The notes under the pieces: generated by a model
Database searches by the model: none
Seen by the model: only the letters and a program-made list of their open reading frames with translations
What the model was told of the DNA's origin: nothing
NCBI GenBank assembly: GCA_018398585.1
Contig: JAGTTD010000013.1
Coordinates: 12,561,237-12,625,236, forward strand
Reading direction: 5' to 3'
Source of the DNA: Simmondsia chinensis
Lineage: Eukaryota; Streptophyta; Magnoliopsida; Caryophyllales; Simmondsiaceae
DNA: 64,000 nucleotides
Shown here: piece by piece, positions 56,216 through 64,000 of the stretch
How positions within the stretch are numbered: the first letter of the stretch is position 1
Layout: every line of letters begins with the position of its first letter
Translations under genes and position numbers: made by a program

Positions 56216-58043
56216 GCCTAGGATCAAAAACATGGTAAAAGCCATTGGTCCTAAGACTTTGTCAAGCGCTTACAACAAAGAAAAATTGATTGAAGCAACT
56301 CAAGTCCCTTCATATGACAATAGAAAGTATCATACCAGCAGCAAACTGAGACCTGTGCAGCAGAACAAGAGTTTCCGCAGTAAAAACAGTGACAGATTTT
56401 CAGCCAGATTTTGTTTTCGATGCAACCAACCCTATCAACCTGGGCATAGGTGCAAAGCACAAGCACTTATGTATGCAAAAGGGAGCCGAGTCCCTGCTAA
56501 AAATGAAGCTGACAGTACCGAGTCAGAATTAGAAGAGACCGAATGCAATTTACAAGGCAACTCAAGTGATGACGAGGTCGAGATCTCCATGAAGGCTCTA
56601 ACCGGAAGTGGGGCTCATAACACAATCAAAATCAAGGGATGGGCTGGAAAACACTCCATTATTATCCTCATTGATAGTGGAAGCACTCATAGTTTCGTTA
56701 ACTCGAAGTTGATTAAGAAGGTCAAACATGAAGTGACGAAAACGCACCCTTTGGCAGTCATGGTAGCTGATGGGAACTCCTTGACAACAAAAAACAAGTG
56801 CATAGCCTTCCCTTGGTCTATGCAAGGCCATCATTTCACCTTCAATTTCCGAGTGATTCCCTTGGGTGGTTGCGACATGGTGCTCGGAGTAGATTGGATG
56901 AGGACCTTCAACCCGGTTGTCTTTGATTTCGATAAAATGATCGTGGCTTTTGAAGTTCATGGCACCAAGGTGTCTTTGCAAGGCATATCCAAGGAAGCTC
57001 AGCTCAAATTAATCGAGGCAAAGGATGTGCAAGGTGGAATTAAAAAGAAGGGGATACAGTGGATCGGGCACTTATTCATGGTGAGCTCGGTTATGCAGCA
57101 ACCGATTCATCCTCTTGCTGTTCAGACCTTAATTAATGAGTTCGGGGACATCTTTGAAGAGCCTAAGAGTCTCCCTCCTCAAAGGAGTGTGGACCACGCC
57201 ATACCTTTACGAGGAAATGCCGACCCGTTCAAAATTAGGCCATATCGGTATCCCCATGGCCAAAAAGCCGAGATAGAGAGGCAAGTGGAGGAGTTGCTTC
57301 GGTTGAGCTTCATTTGACCAAGCTGAAGTCCATTTGCTTCACCCATGATCCTTGTAAAGAAGAAGGATGGAACAGCCCGTATGTGCATCGATTACCGCCG
57401 TTTGAATACACTAACCGTGAAAGACAAGTTTCCGATACCGGTCATAGATGACTTGCTTGATGAGCTTCATGGGGCGTGCTTCTTTTCCAAGCTGGACTTA
57501 AGGCAAGGATATAATCAGATCCGAGTTCTTGAATCAGATATTTACAAGGCCTCTTTTCAAACTCATCATGGCCATTTCGAGTTCGTTGTTATGCCTTTTG
57601 GTCGAACAAATGCTCCGGCCACTTTCCAAGAGTCTATGAATGACGTCTTTAAGCCTTATTTGAGGAAGTCAGTCCTGGTATTCTTCGATGACATACTGAT
57701 CTACAGTCCCACATATGAAGCCCACCTCACACAGCTTCGACAAGTATTCATCTTGATGCGACAACACCGGTTTTTTGCAAAATTGTCCAAGTGCTCGTTT
57801 GCTCAAAAGAAGCTTGAATATCTGGGTCATATCATCTCATCAGAGGGCGTAGCTACTGATCCTAACAAGATCCGAGCAATGCAAGAATGGCCAAACCCGA
57901 TCACTTTGAAGCAATTGCGAGGATTCTTGGGATTGACCAGATATTATCGAAAATTCATTAAAGGTTTCCATTGCCAAACCCTTAATGGAGCTCTTGAAGA
58001 AGGATGCTTTTGGGTGGAACGAGAAGTCTCAGGCTGTTTTTGA
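56130..58043 (+). pseudogene. Zinc knuckle, protease and RT of element E
   Basis: One frame from 56130 to 58043 with two nearby stops (57315 and 57324) and a frameshift close to 57960. Zinc knuckle CFRCNQPYQPGHRC at about 56410. Protease LIDSGSTHSFV at about 56671, with the catalytic Asp intact, and VLGVDWMRTFNPV later. [54 protein letters not shown] with the first catalytic Asp, [30 protein letters not shown] with the Asp pair (about 57680), and [18 protein letters not shown]. Confidence 0.9.
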
Positions 58044-58490
58044 AGCTCTCAAAGCCGCTATGTGTGCAGCACCGGTTTTGACAATGCCCAATTTCACCGA
58101 AGGCTTCGTTTTAGAGACCGATGCAAGTGGTACTAGTATTGGGGCTGTTCTCTCTCAAAGAGGAAGGCCCATCGCATATCTAAGCCAAGCTCTAAGCCCT
58201 AAACATCAGGCGATGTCGACGTACGAAAAGGAGTACCTCGCAATTCTCTTAGCCGTGGAGAAATGGAGGCATTATTTGGAGGGTCATAAATTCACCATTC
58301 GAACGGATCACCAAAGCCTCAAATATCTCCTCAAATAGAAGATCGTGTCAAGAATTCAAAAGAAAGGCTTAATGAAAATGTTAGGCCTTGATTATGATAT
58401 CGAGTATAGAAGTGGCAAAAAAACGCAGCTGCAGATGCACTGTCAAGGCGTTTTGAGGACACTGTTTCAGGCACATGCACAGCCATTTCA
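57965..58490 (+). pseudogene. RNase H of element E
   Basis: Frame 57985-58338: FVLETDASGTSIGAVLSQRG with the first catalytic Asp, YEKEYLAILLAVEKWRHYL with the Glu, and FTIRTDHQSLKYLL with the next Asp. TAG at 58336, then the end of the domain in mixed frames (ADALSRRF-like around 58430-58460). Confidence 0.9.
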
Positions 58491-59726
58491 GTGGTAATTC
58501 CTTCTTGGGTCGAAGAGCTACACAAGTCCTATGAGGGGGATCCATTTGCTCGTGAAAAGGTGGCTGCTGCAGTGCTCCAGACCGACGCGAAAATTGCTGC
58601 AGAACACAGCGAACCTACAGTGCAGAATGGTCTACTGCGTGTTCACGGCAAACTGTATATTGGTGCTGCTATCGACTTGAGAAAACAGGTCATCCGAGCC
58701 TCACACGACGCTGCTTGGGGAGGTCACGAGGGTGTGGAAGGCACCTATCAACGAATTAAAGCTTATTTCACATGGCCGAGCATGAAAAAGGATGTAAGCG
58801 ACTATGTGAAATCTTGTGAAGTTTGCCAACAAACAAAATTGGGAGATCCGTGATACAAAGGACTTCTTCAACCTCTTCCCATTCTGGACGGTGCTTGGGT
58901 TCACATTAGTATGGATTTCATTGAGTGGCTACCGAAATCCGAAGGCAAGGAGGTCATATGGGTCGTGGTGGATCGCTTCACCAAATATAGTCATTTTCTT
59001 GCTCTGACTCGACCCGTTACTGTGGAGAAGTTTGCAAAGTTCTTCCTGGACAACATCTACAAGCTACATGGATTGCCCCAATCCATCGTGTCGGACCGGG
59101 ACAAAATCTTCACAAGCAACTTTTGGAGGGAATTGTTCAAGCTGATGGGAACTACGTTGGCTCTTAGTTCTTCCTACCATCCTCAAACGGATGGGAAAGC
59201 CGAAAGAGTCAACCAATGTGTGGAGCAATATCTCCGGAGCATGGTCTTCTTGAAGCCCAAGGAGTGGAACCGTTGGCTTTCCTTAGCCGAATTTTGGTTC
59301 AACACACATTTCCACACAACCATTGGCACTACACCCTTCCGAGCATTGTATGGATACTCTCCACCTTCTCCTATGCTGATCCGACAGCCCAAACTCACTG
59401 ATTCAGCAGCAACACAACTTGTGCAACAGAGGAGACAGATCTTGCAATCGCTTAAGGACAATCCCCAACAAGCTCGGGCCCGTATGAAGCATTATGCGGA
59501 TAAGAGGAGGGTAGACAAGAACTATGACATCGGGGACATGGTCTACCTCAAACTACAACCTTATAGACAATCAACTATGGCTGTTCGACGCAACGTCAAG
59601 TTGTGTGCTCGTTACTTCGGTCCTTACAAAATTCTGGAGAAATTTGGCAATGTGGCGTACAAGCTTGACTTACCCTCACATTCTTACATTCACCCTGCGT
59701 TTCATGTGTCCCTCCTTAAAAAATAG
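58491..59726 (+). pseudogene. Integrase of element E
   Basis: One frame broken only by TGA at 58851. HDAAWGGHEGVEGTYQRIK and CEVCQQTK form the HHCC finger. The core triad is complete: SMDFIEWLPKSEGKEVIWVV (Asp), SIVSDRDKIF (Asp) and DGKAERVNQC (Glu). The C-terminal part includes ALYGYSPPSPML, ARMKHYADKRRVDKNYDIGD, VYLKLQPYRQSTM, LCARYFGPYKILEKFGNVAY and HPAFHVSLLKK. Integrase inserts the cDNA into the host genome. Elements F and J have lost the Glu; E keeps it. Confidence 0.9.
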
Positions 59727-59957
59727 GTTAACAAAAATGCCGATATGACGCAAAAGCTGCCCATAGCTGAAGCAAATGGCGTCTTACTACAGCAACCAAA
59801 CTCTGTCTGAGCCGAACGAGTACTGCAGCTGCACAACCGGAAAATACACCAAGTCTAAGTCACTTGGAGCAACTTAAACGAGCATTTTACAGCATGGGAG
59901 GACTACAACTTCTTGAAGAGCCTATTTCCGAGCTTTGCTTCTTGAGGGCAAGAAGAT
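59727..59957 (+). pseudogene. Chromodomain-like tail of element E
   Basis: In frame with integrase after a TAG at 59724: ERVLQLHNRKIHQV, VTWSNLNE and WEDYNFLKSLFPSF, broken by further stops. The VxWxxL...WE pattern is that of chromodomain-type tails of chromoviruses, thought to steer insertion to chromatin marks. Confidence 0.65.
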
Positions 59958-59974
59958 TCTCAAGAGGGAGGTAA

Positions 59975-60375
59975 TGTTACGAATTAATAAATTTTACTTG
60001 TAATGCATTTTTATTTTTAGGATTACTTTTGATTAGAGTCTATATGATGTAATCAATTAAAATTGCACTAGTTAAAATGGATTTAGACAAATTCAGCACC
60101 AAGTTGCAGCCTGTGTAAAGAGAAATTCAGTTAGAGTTTGTTACAAGCAGAGGAATATTCGGCTGCTGCCCAGCTAGGGTTTTTGATCTGAATTCATGTA
60201 TAAACGGAGTGATTATAGGGTAATTTTGATCAGGAAATCAAATGAAATCTTATTCCTAAGGAAATTCTCTATTTCTCATCTCCTTTCTCTATTTTCTCAT
60301 CCCCTTCCCTTCTTTTCTCATCTCAAACTCTCTTCTACAAGGTTAGGTTTCCAAATTAATTTTGGGAAGCTAACA
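59975..60375 (+). repeat. 3' LTR of element E
   Basis: Matches 54653-55052 with roughly 19 differences by eye. Confidence 0.95.
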
Positions 60376-60380
60376 CTGTG

Positions 60381-61896
60381 CTGGTCAGTGATGTGGCAAG
60401 TGTATTGAGCTTCAAATTCAGTCTGTACAATAATCGAGCTTTGTGCAGAGAACAAGCTCCATTAATGCAACCAAATTTAAGTCATCTTGAAGTTATGGGG
60501 CTTGGTGGTTGGTATGATTTTGGAATACAAAAGCCTTTGGGTGAAAATTCAGAATGGTGGCAGTATGGAATCACATTGCAGAATTATGGTTCATTTGTGA
60601 CCTACTGTGGGTGTTTTGAATAGAAAAATTATATGCACAAGCTTCAATATTCTCTTAATGTTTTGAAGGAAAAGGTTAGTGCAACTTTAAGGATAATTCT
60701 TGCTAAAGTTAAAGTGGAAATCAGCAAGGGAGCTTGGAAAAGATCAGCTCTAGAATGGGAAGAGTTTACAGCTGATTAAGAATTCTGTTGGTGTCTCCAC
60801 TTGTTATATTTGTTACTCATGCTTGAGATGGTTGACAAGAAAGCAAAGCTTGATCATTTGAGGTATATTTGGTGGCTGGATGAGTCTTGGATTCAGGAAG
60901 GACTTGAGAACAGGCTAGAAGGTGTGAGCTGCAACATTGATAGTGTTGATTGGAATGTTTTGGGTGTTCGAGTTATGAGATTGTGCATTTGGCATTCAAC
61001 ATTGGTTTATGAACTCTTAGTTGGTGTGATCTATGCAAGAGTTTGGGAAGAAAAGGCTAGAGCTTTCAGATCTTACAAGTTCATAATCAAGATTCAAGCC
61101 ATAGAAGTAGTAGAGGCTGTTGAAATTCATTGGAGCATTACAATTCTTTCACTGTTAGCAGTAAATGAGATGCTCAAATGGAATGTGATTGGTGCTATTA
61201 TGATTTTGGGAAGATGTCATAAGTTGTTTGCATCAAGAAGCTTCCATATGGACAAGAATTGAGTTGAAATTTGTGATTTCCGCAGCCATGAGTGGTCTTG
61301 GTTAGATACTGCTGAATATTTGGATTCTGCAGCAAAATATGTGGGATTGGGAAGCAATTGAGAGTTTGTTGAGCATGATCGAAGATGGTTTAGTAAGTGG
61401 ATGTTTAAGCAATACAAATTTTGGATAAGATCCAAGATGAAATGGTTGCAACTGTGTTCTTATGGGATCTTAATGTTTTTCGTCACCGAGATCAAGATAT
61501 GGGGTTGTTTGAGCTATAATTGGGAATCTGTGTAAGCAAATTTTGATCCTTGGTTCTCTTGGTTTGAGTTTGGAAGGCCTCCCGAGATATCGAATTAGTT
61601 TATATGCAGTTTTATAGGTTCAATGACATTCAAACTCTGTTATGCAGCATTTAACCTGCAGAATTATAGGATTGTTGCTGCATTTTGTGATTCTCGGTAG
61701 CAAGACAGAGTTTTGAGCTGTGTTAACTGCATCAAGAGGAGTTGTGGATGTGTTGTTGGTGGTTGGTTTGATCAGTGCAGACCTCCTGAAGAAAATTATA
61801 TGTTCAAACGCAAACATTGTGTCGAAACAAGCATCATACATTGTGCACTGCTGCAATTTCAGATTGAGTTGCTTCAAGGAGTCTTACCAGCTGCAT
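60381..61896 (+). pseudogene. Unknown long ORF of element B, second half
   Basis: Continues the frame of 53129-54652 after element E. Stops at 60621, 60777, 61260 and several later, yet the same frame can be followed to about 61896, just before the polypurine tract. Recognisable stretches are SVLSFKFSLYNNRALCREQA, LGGWYDFGIQKPLGENSEWW, LHLLYLLLMLEMVDKKAKL (hydrophobic) and HLRYIWWLDESW. FEFGRPPEIS (about 61570) and FDQCRPPEENY (about 61768) repeat the FDSGRPPEV of the first half. The hydrophobic stretch and the following lysines also occur in A (LHLFYLLLMLVLVDIKAKL). No known domain identified. Confidence 0.75.
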
Positions 61897-61975
61897 AATT
61901 CCAGCCAGAAGTGATATTCATTGTTACAACTCTCTTCTATTCTTGAGGACAAGAATGTTTTCAAGGGAAAGGGAA

Positions 61976-62538
61976 TGTTATGATCCAAGAATCCGAGGCA
62001 TGAGCTGAGGGTGGCTGTGTGGCTGTCCTGCTGCTAGGCTGCTGCTGTTAGCTGCTGTGTGCTGCGTTGGGGACTGCCTTGCAGCCATTTAATGATCATT
62101 TAGTGTAGGGAAGTTGTATTAGCTTGTTGATATTGTAACTAGAATGAGTCTTGATGTATTAGTTGCATAAGTCTCTTGTTAAGTCATGTAATAAGTGAAC
62201 TCTAGTGTCATGAAGCCTTGGTGTTCATTGGCCGGTCAAGGTTGGCGGCTAGTTAGTTAGGTGGCGGGTAAGTCGGTTAGGCCATGGTTCCAAATGCATT
62301 GTATCTCTAGATATTTGTAGTCTTAAGCCACCCTAGGAGGAAGTAGTATAAATAGATGGCTCTAGCTTGTATTCAAAACAACTTTTGATGAATGAATTTG
62401 ATATCCTTTGATATCTCTCTCTACTTCTCATCTCCTTTCCCTTCTTATCTCATCTCAACTCTATATTATCTTCTCATCTCATACTTTCACTATCCCAACC
62501 AAGGTTGAGGTACAAGAGCAATCTTTGAAATCTTAACA
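61976..62538 (+). repeat. 3' LTR of element B
   Basis: Partner of 51480-52042; same length; TATA box gtataaatag at 62345. Followed by TSD TAAAA and the resumed leader of D. Confidence 0.95.
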
Positions 62539-62543
62539 TAAAA

Positions 62544-63407
62544 TTGATTGAATTATATTAAGGAAAGTATAATTGATTAGTATTTGTTGATTACATTCAA
62601 CATCAAAGCTGATTCAGATTGAGTTCAGTAGAGTTGATCAAGCATTAGTTGTTGTAGTTGAGTTGTGAAGCAAAGCATTAGTTGCTGAAGTTGAGTGCTG
62701 AAGCATGTTCGAAATTGATCAAATAATCACTGGATCAGTTGGAGAAGAAGTTAAGTGAGCTATTGATCAACATTATAATTGAATCATAACATCAAAAACA
62801 AGCTGCATTGAGGTTAATTCTGATTCTACAATTCAGTAACTGAGGTTGAGGTAACGGTTTCTGAACTTCAAGTTGCAATTAGATGAGAATTTGTGTTTGT
62901 TGCTGGTTTGTGATGAGATTGTGTTGATAAGTATAGAAGTGGTGAGAATTCATCAGAATCTGCGTTGATTCTTAAGAATTATATGTTATTAAGTTGAGAT
63001 TTGCTTAGGCGAAAATCTAATATTGAACTGAGCACCGAAAGTGTTGAAATCCGATTTCATTTTTGAAGATTGCTTGAATATTGTGTTGAGGACTTGATTA
63101 TGATCTAGAATCGAGCTTAATTCAGAATTGTAAGTCTATATATTCAAGAAAACATCGCAGTTAGGGTTTGTTCGAGTTCTCTGAGGCGAAATTCTGCATA
63201 TTCATATTAGGGTTTGTAATCAGTGACGATTATGGAACCGTTAGTAAGAGATTGTTTTGTGCAAACGAAGGAGTATAATTTCTTTAAGCAATCATCAGTT
63301 GAAGTGATTCAAATCGAATTTGGTTCCCCTGCGAACTGAGCTGGATCTTATCTCTGCGAACTGAGCTGTTCCAGATCGAAGCATTGTTGTTCATTGCAAA
63401 TATGGCT
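62544..63407 (+). other. Leader of element D, resumed
   Basis: Parallel to 52261-53128 in B. No coding frame. Two near-identical words, ctgcgaactgagctg, precede the ORF (63330-63370). Confidence 0.8.
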
Positions 63408-64000
63408 AGTATGGATGATGATGGCTCTTGTCAATCAGTGATGAGTGATTATTGGGAGAAAATAAAGCTAGAATGGAGGCAAGAACGTGAGGAGTTTTGG
63501 CATAAAAAGAAACAGGAATGGGACAAAATGTTTGCAAACATCAATCGAGATTGTGTTGGTGTTCTTGATGCCAATGAGCCCTCAGAGCTAATGGATAGTG
63601 TTATACAAGAAGAGATCAATGTTGAGCAAAAAGAGGAAGTTGGAGTAGAATCCGTTGTTTTTGAAGTCGAATTCAACCACAATGCTGAAATTGATGAACA
63701 CAAGTTAGAGGAACCTGAGTTTGAACAAGTTGATCATTATGAAGATATTGAGTTACAGCATGACATGTTTTCGGAATGGGAGTACGATTTTCATGTCATG
63801 GTGATGATAAAGAAAGCAAAGAGTAAAGTGAAGAGGAATCATTTAAACGAAGCATTGAAAGATTTTTGGGGTAAAAAGAGGATTACAAAGCCGAAATTGA
63901 AGCAGGAGGTTGTGTTTCAGCCTAGGATGCTTGATGATCAATAAGAACTAACTCAAGATGCTAATTTTACCGATGTATATGCTGGTATACAAGGTTCAGA
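63408..64000 (+). pseudogene. Unknown long ORF of element D, first part
   Basis: ATG at 63408 (the frame is open from 63384). MASMDDDGSCQSVMSDYWEK, then WRQEREEFWHKKKQEWDKMF (coiled-coil-like), GVLDANEPSELMDSVIQEE, EIDEHKLEEPEFEQ, FSEWEYDFHVMVM, KSKVKRNHLNEALKDFWGKK, KPKLKQEVVFQPRMLDDQ. A TAA at 63942 stands where B has CAA. It lacks the stops that B has at 53351 and 53642, so the copies decayed independently from an ancestor with an open frame. The window ends inside it. Confidence 0.85.

Larger units (their letters stand above)
54653..60375 (+). mobile_element. Near-complete Ty3/gypsy chromovirus-like element E
   Basis: LTRs 54653-55052 and 59975-60375; perfect target duplication CTGTG (54648-54652 and 60376-60380). 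Primer-binding site 55055-55066; polypurine tract agagggaggtaa (59963-59974). Order gag, zinc knuckle, protease, RT, RNase H, integrase, chromodomain-like end. All parts are present with a limited number of stops and frameshifts, so it is recently dead. It is the innermost layer of the nest. Confidence 0.95.
51480..62538 (+). mobile_element. LTR element B with unknown ORF, holding element E
   Basis: LTRs 51480-52042 and 61976-62538 of equal length (563 bp), about 97% alike by eye; perfect target duplication TAAAA. Primer-binding site 52045-52056; polypurine tract caagggaaagggaa (61962-61975). Without element E (54653-60375) the element is about 5.3 kb with one reading frame of about 1,000 codons and no gag-pol. 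Confidence 0.95.
50795..64000 (+). mobile_element. LTR element D with unknown ORF, continues past the window
   Basis: 5' LTR 50795-51255, primer-binding site 51258-51269, leader start 51270-51479. The leader is then split by element B and resumes at 62544. The TSD of B (TAAAA at 51475-51479 and 62539-62543) proves the continuity. The ORF starts at 63408 and runs out of the window. D is inserted in the protease region of G after gttac (50790-50794); the matching duplicate would be outside. Same family as A and B. Confidence 0.9.

Overview
The window is plant nuclear DNA, most likely from a eudicot, and almost all of it is transposable elements. The evidence is Ty3/gypsy and Ty1/copia retrotransposons, RTE- and L1-type LINEs, Au-like SINEs, TRIMs, hAT-type elements and MITEs, with primer-binding sites for plant initiator-Met tRNA. 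I found no host gene, tRNA gene or CRISPR array. Nearly every coding region is broken by in-frame stops or frameshifts. Many of these look like C-to-T changes, as expected in methylated plant repeats.

Positions 1-13 kb: a Ty3/gypsy pol relic (1.2-3.4 kb), then a nest inside an element with long terminal inverted repeats (4217-12811). The nest holds a gypsy LTR, a TRIM, a SINE and an RTE LINE that is split by a 6.4-kb non-coding long-terminal-repeat element (5918-12276). Positions 12.8-18 kb: a second long-inverted-repeat element split by a gag-only gypsy element on the minus strand. Positions 18-26.5 kb: a TRIM with three LTRs, a repeat-rich DNA-transposon-like element, a 5S-rRNA-derived stretch fused to an Au-like SINE body, a MITE, a hAT element with an 8-bp target duplication (22585-24076), and a 1.7-kb LINE carrying only an ORF1-like gene with poly(A) and a target duplication.

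Positions 26.7-34.4 kb: a second gag-only gypsy element runs into a minus-strand copia relic, which is itself split by an internally deleted copia element (29314-32309, target duplication GAACT). Positions 34.4-37.7 kb: spacer, a chromovirus 3' end and a compound microsatellite.

Positions 37.75-64 kb: one deep nest. The outermost element is an Athila/Tat-like gypsy element (G). It holds a minus-strand chromovirus-like element (F, 38060-47803, TSD GAAGG), which holds element A (39805-44125, TSD AGGTG). G is also entered by element D (50795 to beyond the window), which holds element B (51480-62538, TSD TAAAA), which holds a near-complete chromovirus-like element E (54653-60375, TSD CTGTG). A, B and D belong to one LTR-retrotransposon family with no recognisable gag, protease, reverse transcriptase or integrase. 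It carries instead one long reading frame, about 1,000 codons in B once E is set aside, that I cannot assign to a known family. LTR ends, primer-binding site and the box before the polypurine tract resemble those of E and F, so E/F-type elements are the likely source of replication enzymes. This family is the best candidate for something undescribed.
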